Below are positions 8,377 to 17,049 of a stretch of DNA of 64,000 nucleotides, piece by piece; the first letter of the stretch is position 1; each line of letters starts with the position of its first letter. A program made the position numbers and the translations under genes. The stretch comes from Sporosarcina psychrophila (lineage in GTDB: Bacteria; Bacillota; Bacilli; Bacillales_A; Planococcaceae): NCBI RefSeq assembly GCF_001590685.1, contig NZ_CP014616.1, positions 929,001 to 993,000 of the forward strand, given 5' to 3'. The notes below the pieces were generated by a model that did no database searches, was not told where the DNA came from, and saw only the letters and a list, made by a program, of their open reading frames with translations.

Positions 8377-8646
8377 TTAATGATCGGGTGAATCCACTTT
8401 GAAATATATGAACAATAACTCCATCTTCAACTCTTTATGAATCGTTTTTAATAAACCCATGCAGGCAATCAATCGTTTTCGATACATTCCTTACACCAAA
8501 TCTTTTACAACCTCTAAATCATTTTGAAGATTACCAGTCAGATAATCCGAAGGCTTTACCGAGTATTTTGCAGTTTCATTGATATCGTCACGTATCGACG
8601 TCTTTCTATATCCTTTCGCTTTCACAGTTTCGATGCCCCTGATTGA
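8377..8646 (-). pseudogene. Relic of a rolling-circle plasmid replication protein
   Basis: A minus-strand frame reads ETAKYSVKPSDYLTG, DLEVVKDLV, an in-frame TAA, then GMYRKRLIACMGLLKTIH. This resembles the C-terminal part of Rep proteins of small rolling-circle plasmids (AKYSVKD.D.L ... L..GL..KRLIS.GG..KEI). The catalytic HUH and Tyr motifs are absent. It probably marks an old plasmid integration next to the toxin locus. Confidence 0.55.
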
Positions 8647-8655
8647 TAGAACCAA

Positions 8656-9012
8656 CTACTTATATAGTCCAGTACCAGCTAATTGTAGCAATATAAGTAC
8701 TATATATTTTTTTCCAAGTTCATAATCATCAAAGTTTTTTTCATGATAGATATAACCCCTTTCTCTAAAAAAGGTATACCATTTCCCTTCTTCCTCAAAA
8801 AACTTGAAGCCTTCTTCCATAGAATATCTACTCGTTGAATCACTCTGTGGGATACCATTGATTGAGATATATTCATACACTTCTTCCTTACTAACCGTAA
8901 AAACACTAGAGTAATTATGATATCTCATATTTTTAACACCCAGAGTTTCACAAGCAAAATCTAATGGATTTCCATATAGCAGTATCTTTATCTGTGTTTC
9001 TTTGTCAACCAA
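8656..9012 (-). CDS. Hypothetical protein, possible immunity protein
   Basis: 118 soluble residues with many aromatics (MRYHNYSSVFTVSKEEVYEYI, GKWYTFFRERGYIYHEK). No family assigned. The reading frame opens with a TTG at 9021 that touches AAGGAG, so the next TTG at 9012, nine bases behind it, is the likely start. It sits alone in front of the LXG toxin on the opposite strand. Size, composition and place fit an orphan immunity gene, but this is inference. Confidence 0.55.
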   Translation of the reverse strand: MVDKETQIKILLYGNPLDFACETLGVKNMRYHNYSSVFTVSKEEVYEYISINGIPQSDSTSRYSMEEGFKFFEEEGKWYTFFRERGYIYHEKNFDDYELGKKYIVLILLQLAGTGLYK

Positions 9013-9366
9013 AAGTATCAACTCCTTATAGGACTTTTATGTACTAACCTGCTACTTTAATTTAATGACTCATAGAAATAATTTAGCATAATAGTATAAA
9101 CACTTATACACATTTTTTGAACATTTAAATTTCAGAAGACTACGAGGTGGAAGAAGAGAAATTAAGTAAGGTTGGTATGACGTACACCTTTCCTTCTGTA
9201 TTGTTGAGCAGTATCAAAACTTAAAACAGAAGCTCATTAGCTCAAGTCATATGCTACTTTGTATATATTAATTCATGATTTTTGGGAATATAATAACCTC
9301 TCCCTTTACATCTATGGAAAAAATGGAATATAATAACTGTTTATAGATTACTAGAGGGGGAGAAGA
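9013..9366. other. Upstream region of the LXG locus
   Basis: AT-rich divergent gap. A short frame near 9133-9222 reads like a gene scrap (EDYEVEEEKLSKVGMTYTF) but has no start signal. The toxin promoter should lie here; no convincing boxes chosen. Confidence 0.4.
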
Positions 9367-9450
9367 ATGTTCACCAGTGGGGTATTATTGTATACTAAAG
9401 AATATTGTGAAGTAGCTATTTTTAAACGCTTGATGAGGCAATGCCTATGA
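9367..9450 (+). CDS. 27-residue leader ORF coupled to the LXG toxin
   Basis: ATG 9367 follows a strong AGAGGGGGAGAAG site and encodes 27 residues. Its TGA (9448-9450) overlaps the toxin ATG (9447) as ATGA. The toxin itself has only a weak GAGG, so the leader could set toxin translation by coupling. The peptide resembles no helper protein (LXG operons usually begin with small helical partners). It may be a translational device only. Confidence 0.5.
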   Translation: MFTSGVLLYTKEYCEVAIFKRLMRQCL

Positions 9451-11321
9451 AAATATTGGACGTAGATTTATTTCAAGAAGGGCTGCAGCGCAACATTACT
9501 ATGTTAGACAGGTTAAGCGGTGAGATGGAAGCGATCCACCATGCAGTGGAGGGTCTAGTTCAGATGGAGGAACAATTTAAAGGAGCCGGGGGTAATGCCA
9601 TCCGTTCCTTTTACCAGGAATGTCATTTACCATTTCTTCATTTTTTTCAGTTGTTTTCCGAACAGTTCAAACAAGTGCTTCAGCAGATGGAGGCAGCACT
9701 TCATTCACTCGAACCTGATTCATCTGGGTACATAGTAGAACAATTCCTTGAGGGAGAGCTAGAACAGGGCCTTACGCTTATTGGTCATCTCACGGATAGT
9801 TTGACGGATGAGGCAAACAGTATCATGGATCAGGTGAGTGATATTGTCGGACTGCCCCACTTAGATGATAGCGGAGTGCAGGAGGGAGTCATTCGTTCTA
9901 AGAGAAAACGTGATGATACCAACTCACAACTGTATGAATTTGATGCAACTCAGACTACTACACTACATCCCATTGAACAAGATTTGCAGACGATGAACAC
10001 GTGGCTTACGGATATGGAGGGACTGTTCCAAGCAGGAGTAAAGGACATCAGCTTCGTGCCGAGCCAATGGAATGTTCTGACATTTAGAAGTGAAATTAGA
10101 ACAGAACTGTTCCCAAAAGTGTACTTAAATCCAAATGACTTATGGGTAAAGGAACATCAACAGCTGATTGGTACGATGATTACTCCAGCGACTTTTCAAA
10201 CCCTTGAAGGGAAAAAAGTGAACACTGTCGAAGAGAATCTGGATGAAAATATAAAATACCATATGTATGAAAATGGTTTACTCATTAAAGAGTATGTTGT
10301 TGGCCAAACAGTTTACTATGAAGTTGTTTCCCAAGTTGACTATAAGGAAGAAGAGACCGTTAAAGTCGATAAACCGAAAGAAAACAAATTACTTGATTCT
10401 TTTCAGTTTGGGTTAGATTTAGCAGGGCTTATACCTGTTGTTGGTGAAGTAGCAGATGGCGTAAATGGTGTTATCTATACGGCAAGAGGGGATGCATTAA
10501 ATGCGGCCCTTTCTTTTGGAGCGATGATTCCAGTTGCTGGCTGGGCAAGTACGGGTGGGAAATTAGCCTTAAAAGGAAACGATTTAAATCAAGTAAGAAA
10601 AGTGGTAAGTACAGAGAAGGTGGCGTCCATCTATTCCCCAATCTACCAAGATGTCGTCAACAGTCCATTAGGAAAAACTCAAAATCAACTAGATATCTTA
10701 ACTAATACTCATTACCAATTGGGTAAGCCAAATGCCCTTGCATTCAATATGCCATTTCCAAAAACAGATATTCCTACGAGTATCAAAGGTGGAGATGTCG
10801 ATGTTAAGGTTGAAGTGAAGAATGTGGATGTTGGGGCTAAGGGTACGGATAAAAACATTACGCAAGGTGCAAGATATGGGGAAAGGAAAATTTCCGATGA
10901 GACATATGCTAAATTAAGAAGAGCATCGCCATCTTCTAAAATACAAAAAGAAGTTAATAAAAATATTGATGATATTATTGGAACTGAGGATTTTGCTTTA
11001 CCCGGAAAAATAATTGAAAAAAAACTGCATGCAGATCATATTGTTTCTCTAGAGAAAATAGCTCGTTTGGAAGGTTTTGAGACATTGACTTACCAACAAC
11101 AGAAGGAAATTGCCAATTTTGTAGAGAATTTTAAAGGTCTTAGTGAAGCAGCTAATACATCTAAAGGTTCAAAATCATTTGCGGATTGGAACATCTACAA
11201 AAAAGAAAACATTTTGGTGAATCCTGTATTTAGGGAAAAAATGATATTAAAAGAAAAAGAACTAGAAATTGAGATACAAAAGATGACAGATGAATTTAAT
11301 AGGATAAATAAAAAGGAGTGA
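9447..11321 (+). CDS. LXG-domain polymorphic toxin with C-terminal HNH-type nuclease
   Basis: 624 residues. LXG domain about 1-200 (N-terminal MKILDVDLFQEGLQ, helical, type VII secretion substrate). A middle region follows, then a pretoxin TG-type hydrophobic segment (DLAGLIPVVGEVADG from about 316) and a junction KGTDK near 465. The toxin tip is about 470-624, with HADHIV (about 527) and GLSEAANTSKGSKSFADW (about 565-582), an HNH/Endo VII-like nuclease signature. ATG 9447 is preferred over 9441 for spacing behind GAGG. The cognate immunity gene follows at once. Expected role: DNase delivered to competing cells by the Esx/Yuk secretion system. It is the only copy here with an LXG domain. Confidence 0.9.
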   Translation: MKILDVDLFQEGLQRNITMLDRLSGEMEAIHHAVEGLVQMEEQFKGAGGNAIRSFYQECHLPFLHFFQLFSEQFKQVLQQMEAALHSLEPDSSGYIVEQFLEGELEQGLTLIGHLTDSLTDEANSIMDQVSDIVGLPHLDDSGVQEGVIRSKRKRDDTNSQLYEFDATQTTTLHPIEQDLQTMNTWLTDMEGLFQAGVKDISFVPSQWNVLTFRSEIRTELFPKVYLNPNDLWVKEHQQLIGTMITPATFQTLEGKKVNTVEENLDENIKYHMYENGLLIKEYVVGQTVYYEVVSQVDYKEEETVKVDKPKENKLLDSFQFGLDLAGLIPVVGEVADGVNGVIYTARGDALNAALSFGAMIPVAGWASTGGKLALKGNDLNQVRKVVSTEKVASIYSPIYQDVVNSPLGKTQNQLDILTNTHYQLGKPNALAFNMPFPKTDIPTSIKGGDVDVKVEVKNVDVGAKGTDKNITQGARYGERKISDETYAKLRRASPSSKIQKEVNKNIDDIIGTEDFALPGKIIEKKLHADHIVSLEKIARLEGFETLTYQQQKEIANFVENFKGLSEAANTSKGSKSFADWNIYKKENILVNPVFREKMILKEKELEIEIQKMTDEFNRINKKE

Positions 11322-11327
11322 ATTCGG

Positions 11328-12026
11328 GTGGATAAGTTATCTTCATTAAAACAATACAGAAAAAGTATAGAGTTTGTATCTAACAAAAACTTACTCAATA
11401 TAGAAAAGGAAAATATGCCTGAAAAATGGATAGAGATATTTAAAGAAACAGATAAAGCTAGAAAGAAAGATAAATTAATAGCTTTATGGAATGATGTGTG
11501 TGAAAAAGAATTGAGCAATACTATATCATACTTGAAAGAGAATTTATTAGAATTTGAACTAATTGTAGATAATGGACAATATGCAGTACTATACAGCGTA
11601 AAGAGTGAAAATGACGAAATTCTTTATTACGAAGGTGGTATACCGACCAGTTCTATTTATATTTCAGAAATGCAACAAGATTGGTCAAATGTTCCAGAAT
11701 CTATTAAGAGGTTCTATGAAAAGTTACACAATGGGTTTTATTATCTGCCAAGTAGAGCTATGGGACTAGTACCAGTGGAAAGCAGTACTCATTTTGAGGA
11801 TTATGAATGGGGAATACTTGAAGAATTAGATGAACCATTAGGAATTAATATGGCTACAACATATGGTTTTTTTGAAAACGGCATGGGAGGATATGTTGCT
11901 ATAGATTTAAACAACTGTATCGATGATGTAGCGACATTATGGTTTACCAATGATAAGCCTGAATATAATGTGGATTTCTGGGATATTGTAGATGAATGGA
12001 TTGTAATAGGGCTTCAAGATAATTAA
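11328..12026 (+). CDS. Probable immunity protein for the HNH toxin
   Basis: 232 residues, acidic, soluble. GTG 11328 sits nine bases behind AAGGAG, 6 bp after the toxin stop. The C-terminal half (YLPSRAMGLVP, GYVAIDLNN, PEYNVDFWDIVDEWI) looks like a SMI1/KNR4 (SUKH)-type immunity fold, which I hold only moderately. The direct pairing with the toxin is the stronger argument. Product presumably binds and blocks the nuclease in the producer. Confidence 0.7.
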   Translation: MDKLSSLKQYRKSIEFVSNKNLLNIEKENMPEKWIEIFKETDKARKKDKLIALWNDVCEKELSNTISYLKENLLEFELIVDNGQYAVLYSVKSENDEILYYEGGIPTSSIYISEMQQDWSNVPESIKRFYEKLHNGFYYLPSRAMGLVPVESSTHFEDYEWGILEELDEPLGINMATTYGFFENGMGGYVAIDLNNCIDDVATLWFTNDKPEYNVDFWDIVDEWIVIGLQDN

Positions 12027-12169
12027 AAAAACATGCAAATAATTAGAAATAGCAATATTCTATTAGTCTACCACTCACAAAGTAATCTTACTGAGGTTAG
12101 TCAAAATCTATAACTCATGTAGATTGTACCAAAGAATACTTGGGTTATGAAAAATAAATATGATAACTG

Positions 12170-12405
12170 GCGATATGACATTTGAAACATACGAAATATT
12201 GTTGCAGGGAACTAGCCAAAAACTTACGTAATTAAACAAGCTCGTGGGTTTACAGATAGAATTAGTAATGAATTACTTTATATAGCTAACCATAAAGCAC
12301 CTGATTGCCTTTTAGGCAACAGGTGTTGTTTTTTGTGAGCAATTTAAGGATAAAACAATGAATGAGACCAGCTTGAAATTCAGAACCCATGAAGGGTACT
12401 GTTAA
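12170..12405. repeat. Cassette-spacer repeat, copy 1
   Basis: About 235 bp resembling 13123-13350: GATATGACATTT..AACATACGA, TAATGAATTACTTTATATAGC, the terminator and TGAAATTCA..CATGAAGG in the same order. These look like duplicated non-coding flanks of toxin modules. Confidence 0.65.
12293..12337 (+). terminator. Terminator, cassette type, copy 1
   Basis: GCACCTGATTGCC tttt GGCAACAGGTGT then GTTTTTT. The same hairpin recurs at 13247 and 15984. Confidence 0.8.
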
Positions 12406-12608
12406 TGGTAACTGAACAAAAAGTTGAGGGACCAATAATTGAGATGCCTAGTAGATACCATGATCTAGGAAACAAAAGACAGCATCCATTTGGAAATAAG
12501 GGAGGAGTTGGCGGCGGAGAAGCTAGGCAGGAATTCAATAAATGGCGTAAAGAATATTGGAAAGTAAGATATGCCAATGAAATGATTAAAAGGGGGATAA
12601 TTGAATGA
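12405..12608 (+). CDS. Orphan toxin tip (67 residues)
   Basis: A small basic protein (HPFGNKGGVGGGEARQEF, then KWRKEYWKVRYANEM). It overlaps the next SUKH gene by ATGA, which is how toxin C-termini precede their immunity genes. A stop lies five codons upstream of the ATG, so no pretoxin domain is attached and no ribosome site is evident. I read it as the last part of a toxin domain left after recombination. Family of the tip not recognised. Confidence 0.5.
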   Translation: MVTEQKVEGPIIEMPSRYHDLGNKRQHPFGNKGGVGGGEARQEFNKWRKEYWKVRYANEMIKRGIIE

Positions 12609-13048
12609 AAATAGAATTGTTAAATGCGATTGATGAAGAGTTTGAAATGTGCCCTGAAGCCTTTGGTGGGCCCGTTAATATAGAGGAAGTAATACAAGCT
12701 GAAGATGAACTCAAAGTAAAATCACCAGAGGATTTTAAAATGTTTCTTTTGAGATATGGTTCGGAAGCAGTTGGTGAAGCAATTGTTTTAGGATTGAGAG
12801 AGGCGGAATTTTTTGCTACACCATCATTTGTAGAGAAATCTCTACAGTTTAGAAATATTCTTCCCGAAGGGCATGAGAGTTTTATTGTTATTGGAATAGA
12901 CGGTGTAGGAAATTCGGTAGGTTTTAATTCTTCTAATACAGAAATTATTACATTTGACTTTGATTTTGGTGGAAAAGAAATAATAGCAAGAAGTTTTGAA
13001 GAATATTTAGAAAAAGCGATTCGAGAAGATTTGAATATACATTTTTAA
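12605..13048 (+). CDS. SMI1/KNR4 (SUKH) family immunity protein
   Basis: 147 acidic residues: helix with VNIEEVIQAEDELKVKSPEDFKMFLLRYG, then strands ending IITFDFDFGGKEIIARSFEEYLEKAI. This is the standard SUKH order. AGGGGG precedes the ATG, which overlaps the orphan tip stop. SUKH proteins neutralise diverse nuclease toxins. Its partner is only the tip fragment, so it may protect against full-length versions in other strains. Confidence 0.82.
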   Translation: MKIELLNAIDEEFEMCPEAFGGPVNIEEVIQAEDELKVKSPEDFKMFLLRYGSEAVGEAIVLGLREAEFFATPSFVEKSLQFRNILPEGHESFIVIGIDGVGNSVGFNSSNTEIITFDFDFGGKEIIARSFEEYLEKAIREDLNIHF

Positions 13049-13122
13049 TCAAGAGTTTATAAAAATGTTCTATTGGAAAGTATTATGAAAAAATAAATTG
13101 TGCGGATGAAAGCAATAAATTA

Positions 13123-13350
13123 AGTGAGATGACATTTTTAACATACGAATTATTATTACTGGTAACAAGACAAAAATTTACGAAATTAAATAGGCTTGTT
13201 GGTTTAATAATGAATTACTTTATATAGCCAACTTTAAAACACTTGATTGCCTTTTAGACAACATGTGTTTTTGTTTTTTTGTGAGAAGTTTAAACTTTGG
13301 ACGGCATGGATGATGCTTTACTGAAATTCATAGCACATGAAGGTTGTACC
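13123..13350. repeat. Cassette-spacer repeat, copy 2
   Basis: Degenerate copy of 12170-12405. A third partial copy of its GAGATGACATTTTACATA start follows at about 13405. Confidence 0.6.
13247..13285 (+). terminator. Terminator, cassette type, copy 2
   Basis: ACACTTGATTGCC ttttaga CAACATGTGT followed by TTTTGTTTTTTT. Confidence 0.6.
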
Positions 13351-13596
13351 ATTATGAAGTAGTGTTGTAATACTTAGGCATTTCGAAAAGTACGATAATT
13401 AGACGAGATGACATTTTACATATCCAATATCGATGTAGATTTAATAGTGCGACAACTGAATTTTCATGCCAGGACTCGAATTAGATTTCCCAATCGTTTC
13501 TTTGGGTGAAGATTTAGCAAGGAAGGACGAAGAATGGTCGTCTGAAAATTAGTGAAATCCAAAAGCGAAGGATGTGCATCTCCTTCAAATCAATAG
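13351..13596. other. Degenerate spacer before the truncated toxin
   Basis: No intact gene. A 28-residue frame at 13466-13552 (MPGLELDFPIVSLGEDL...) has no ribosome site and is probably a scrap. Confidence 0.4.
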
Positions 13597-13953
13597 TTAC
13601 CGCGTACTTTTGACGAGGGGAGGGACGGTATGATAATTTATATACCGCAAGATCCGCAATAGGATGAAGACATATACGCTTTTTGAAATGATTGGCTTAG
13701 AAGTGATGTGAACTACTTTGTAGCAGTTGGGTGTTAGAAATGCCAAGGTAACTATGTAAGGGAAAACTTGATTGTTCGAACTTTCATGTTTGTTTGACGC
13801 ACAGGCACCTCGATTTAAAGCTCGTAGTCTATAATCATCTTTTGCAACATGATCCAATAAGATTTTTTCAATAAATCTTTTAAACCATAGTTCAGATTCA
13901 GATGATAGTTCTTCTGAGTAACTGATTTTTACTACTCGATATTGTTCGTTCAT
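13597..13953 (-). CDS. Hypothetical protein, probably a mobile-element remnant
   Basis: 118 residues. ATG 13953 has a strong GGAGGGAAC site. The first 40 residues (MNEQYRVVKISYSEEL, WFKRFIEKILLDH) look like a genuine small protein. The rest contains the stretch RLRALNRGACASNKHESSNN, reminiscent of short proteins found around recombinase-type elements in Bacillales. It separates the SUKH module from the truncated toxin. Function unknown; the second half may be read-through. Confidence 0.4.
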   Translation of the reverse strand: MNEQYRVVKISYSEELSSESELWFKRFIEKILLDHVAKDDYRLRALNRGACASNKHESSNNQVFPYIVTLAFLTPNCYKVVHITSKPIISKSVYVFILLRILRYINYHTVPPLVKSTR

Positions 13954-13954
13954 T

Positions 13955-14007
13955 TAGTTCCCTCCAGTCTTATTTTTGTATTCATCTTTGACTGGAAGGG
14001 AACAAGT
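13955..14007. repeat. Inverted repeat at the truncation point of the second toxin
   Basis: GTTCCCTCCAGTC (13955-13967) and GACTGGAAGGGAAC (13994-14007), arms matching except one extra base. Homology to the full-length toxin begins right after the second arm (about 14006), so the repeat marks the breakpoint. Confidence 0.65.
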
Positions 14008-15493
14008 GCAAGAGGGAGTCATTCGTTTTAAGAGGAAACGTGATGATACCATCTCTCAACTTTATGAATTTGATGAAACTCAGACTACCGCACTACATCC
14101 CATTGAACAAGATTTGCAGACGATGAACACGTGGCTTACGGATATGGAAGGACTGTTCCAAGCAGGAGTAAAGGACATAAACTTCGTCCCGAGCCAATGG
14201 AATCTTCTGACGTTTAGAAGTGAAATTAGAACGGAACTGTTCCCAAAAGTGTACTTAAATCCAAATGACTTATGGGTAAAGGAACATCAACAGCTGATTG
14301 GTACGATGATTACTACAGCGACTTTTCAAACCCTTGAAGGGAAAAAAGTGAATACTGTCGAAGAGAATCTGGATGAAAATATAAAATACCATATGTATGA
14401 AAATGGTTTACTCATTAAAGAGTATGTTGTAGGCCAAACAGTTTTCTATGAAGTTGTTTCCAAAGTTGACTATAAGGAAGAAGAGACCGTTAAAGTCGAC
14501 AAACCCAAAGAAAACAAATTACTTGATTCTTTCCAGTTTGGATTAGATTTAGCAGGGCTTATACCTGTTGTTGGTGAAGTCGCAGATGGCGTAAATGGTG
14601 TTATCTATACGGCAAGAGGGGATGCATTAAATGCGGCCCTTTCTTTTGGAGCGATGATTCTAGTTGCTGGCTGGGCAAGTACGGGTGGGAAATTAGCCTT
14701 AAAAGGAAACGATTTAAATCAAGTAAGAAAAGTGGTAAGTACAGAGAAGATGGCGTCCATCTATTCGCCAATTTACCAAGATGTCGTCAACAGTCCATTA
14801 GGAAAAACTCAAAATCAACTAGATCTCTTAACTAATACTCATTACCAATTGGGTACGCCAAATGCCCTTGCATTCAATATGCAATTCCCAAAAACAGATA
14901 TTCCTACGAGTATCAAAGTTGGAGATGTTAAGGTTGAAGTGAAGAATGTGGATGTTGGGGCTAAGGGTACGGGAAAAGGTATAGTCAACGAAGTTAAAGA
15001 AATTGACTTCGGAAAGCACATAATAAAAGGTGAAAATGGTAAGAAACAACTACTCCCAAATACTAAGTATGTAACCAATAATAACTACAAATATACTACT
15101 GATGAACTTGGAAGTATAGTAAATGTAAATGCTCCTGAACTTGTATTGAAAAAGGCTGATAGAAATAAATATGCCCAGGCAAATGTAGGGGGAAAAGACA
15201 GATTACCAGATGATGATGGCGGACATTTAATAGGAGCACAATTTAATGGTCCTCCTGATATTGATAATCTTGTACCACAAAATAGTCAAATTAATAGGAG
15301 GGGTGGAGTTTGGTACGAAATGGAGACTGAGTGGGCCAATGCATTGAAAGAGATACCACCGAAGAAAGTTTCTATTAGCATTGATCCAATCTATTCTAAT
15401 AATTCAATGCGACCTGATTCCTTTATGGTCGAATATGAAATTGAAGGACAATTCCCAGTGATTCGTGAGATTGCAAATAAATCAGGGGGCTGA
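13976..15493 (+). CDS. Displaced toxin module: pretoxin region plus DNA/RNA non-specific endonuclease
   Basis: The frame from 13976 lacks the LXG domain. From VQEGVIR onward it matches residues about 146-465 of the full-length toxin almost identically, then diverges after KGTGK. The tip (about 335-505) has KDRLPDDDGGHLIGAQFNG, NLVPQNSQINRRGGVWYEME and a C-terminal beta stretch, the signature of NUC-type endonucleases as in YeeF. No good ribosome site precedes it. It is probably silent unless recombined onto an LXG N-terminus. The paired YezG-type gene follows. Confidence 0.85.
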   Translation: MYSSLTGREQVQEGVIRFKRKRDDTISQLYEFDETQTTALHPIEQDLQTMNTWLTDMEGLFQAGVKDINFVPSQWNLLTFRSEIRTELFPKVYLNPNDLWVKEHQQLIGTMITTATFQTLEGKKVNTVEENLDENIKYHMYENGLLIKEYVVGQTVFYEVVSKVDYKEEETVKVDKPKENKLLDSFQFGLDLAGLIPVVGEVADGVNGVIYTARGDALNAALSFGAMILVAGWASTGGKLALKGNDLNQVRKVVSTEKMASIYSPIYQDVVNSPLGKTQNQLDLLTNTHYQLGTPNALAFNMQFPKTDIPTSIKVGDVKVEVKNVDVGAKGTGKGIVNEVKEIDFGKHIIKGENGKKQLLPNTKYVTNNNYKYTTDELGSIVNVNAPELVLKKADRNKYAQANVGGKDRLPDDDGGHLIGAQFNGPPDIDNLVPQNSQINRRGGVWYEMETEWANALKEIPPKKVSISIDPIYSNNSMRPDSFMVEYEIEGQFPVIREIANKSGG

Positions 15494-15498
15494 TATTG

Positions 15499-15978
15499 AT
15501 GAGTTTTGAAATAGAATTAAACAAGTTATATAATAAAATTGCACAACAGGTTAATGATATGATTCCAACTGAATGGGATAATTTCTATTTTAATGGTGAA
15601 GTTAAGGAGAGAGAAGGAGGAGTTTTCTTCTTTTTTACACCCCAAGGTGAGGAGCAACACGTTTATTCACATTATATTCCAAAATTATATAGTATAGATA
15701 AGAGGGCTTATAATAAAGAACTACATAAATTATTGCAACTAACTGTTGAACTTCAAAAAGTTTTTATTGATAACGACCAAGAACCTTGGTTTTCAGTGAC
15801 ATTATTAATAAATGATACAGGAAAATTAAATGTACATTTTGATTATACAAATTGGCATGAAAGTGAATTTGGCCCAACAGCTAGAATTAAGTATTTTGAA
15901 TATAAATATGTAAGCCAAAACAAAGAACAGCCAGATTTAGATTTAATAGAGAGAATGAAGGAATTTGAAAAAAAGTAA
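15499..15978 (+). CDS. YezG-family immunity protein
   Basis: 159 residues (MSFEIELNKLYNKIAQQVNDMIP...), with DNFYFNGEVKEREGGVFFFF and LNVHFDYTNW, matching the DUF600/YezG family. B. subtilis YezG blocks the NUC-type DNase LXG toxin YeeF, so the tip-immunity pair here agrees with known biology. ATG 15499 lies ten bases behind AGGGGG; a TTG one codon earlier is less likely. Confidence 0.87.
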   Translation: MSFEIELNKLYNKIAQQVNDMIPTEWDNFYFNGEVKEREGGVFFFFTPQGEEQHVYSHYIPKLYSIDKRAYNKELHKLLQLTVELQKVFIDNDQEPWFSVTLLINDTGKLNVHFDYTNWHESEFGPTARIKYFEYKYVSQNKEQPDLDLIERMKEFEKK

Positions 15979-15983
15979 ACAAT

Positions 15984-16030
15984 AAAGCACTTGATTGCCT
16001 TTTAATAGGCGACAAGTGCTTCTTTATATT
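15984..16030 (+). terminator. Terminator, cassette type, copy 3
   Basis: AAGCACTTGATTGCC ttttaata GGCGACAAGTGCTT then CTTTATATTTTT. Confidence 0.75.
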
Positions 16031-16117
16031 TTTATACTTATTGTAATTAAGTGGGCGTTAATCCGAGACCTAGTACTTTTCACAGCTCTATAATAAATTC
16101 GTCTTCTACTGAAAGTG

Positions 16118-17048
16118 ACTTCTTACTCCAAGGAAAACAAAGTACTAGATACTTTTCAGTTTGTCTTAGATATTGCCGGGCTTGTGTGAAGTAGCAGATG
16201 GCGTAAATGGAGTTATCTATGCTGCGAGAGGGGATACATTAAATGCAACCCATTCTTTGGGAGCGATGATTCCCTTCGCTGACTGGGCAAGTGCGGGTGT
16301 GAAATTAACCGGAAAAGCACAAGATCTAAATCAAGTAAGTAAAGTGGTAAGTACAGAGAAGATGGAGTCCATCTATTCTCCAATTTACAAAGATGTCGTC
16401 AACAGTCCGCTGGGCAAAACTCAAAATCAACTAGATCTCTTAACTAATACTCATTACCAATTGGGTACGCCAAATGCCTTTACATTCAATACGCCATTCG
16501 CAAAAACGGATATTCCTACGAGTATCAAAAATGGAGCTACCGATGTTAAGGTTGAAGTAAAGAATGTGGATATCGTGACTAAGGGTACGGGTAAAGAAAC
16601 TTATCAATATCTAAAGGACTATAAGAATAATAAATATTTTACTCGAAGTGTAGAGTATAATGCAGGTAAAGATGGCACAGGGTTTACTTATAAGGTATAT
16701 CAAAGAGGAGATATTAATTGGGATATGGTCCGAACACAAGGTGCTAAAAAAGGTCGCGGATTAACAAATGCTGAAGCATCTGCGAAATACGGACTTGCTC
16801 CTATTCTTGATGATGCAAGTAGTGTTGCAACGTTACATCATTCACAACAAAAAGGTATTGGGCCATTATATGAAGCTTCAACTAGGTACCATAATATCAG
16901 TAATGCTAAAAGAGCTCCACTACATCCTTATAAAGGAAAGTTAAACCCATTTTATCCAATGGATGAGACAACTAGAGGAGCATTTCAAAAAGTAGATTCT
17001 ATTAATTATTTGAAAATACGAGGAGAAGAGACACTAGGAGGAAAATAA
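16118..17048 (+). pseudogene. Displaced toxin module: broken pretoxin plus LHH nuclease tip
   Basis: Third pretoxin copy. It begins near ENKVLDTFQFVLDIAGL; about 11 bases present in the other copies are missing after CGGGCTT, giving a TGA and frameshift. The open frame then runs 16173-17048 (from a TTG) through the pretoxin end and KGTGK into a tip of about 150 residues. The tip has LHHSQQKGIGPLYEAS and HNISNAKRAPLHPYKGKL, the LHH family of HNH/Endo VII nucleases. The tip is intact, the pretoxin is not. It is usable only as a recombination donor. Confidence 0.8.
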
Positions 17049-17049
17049 T

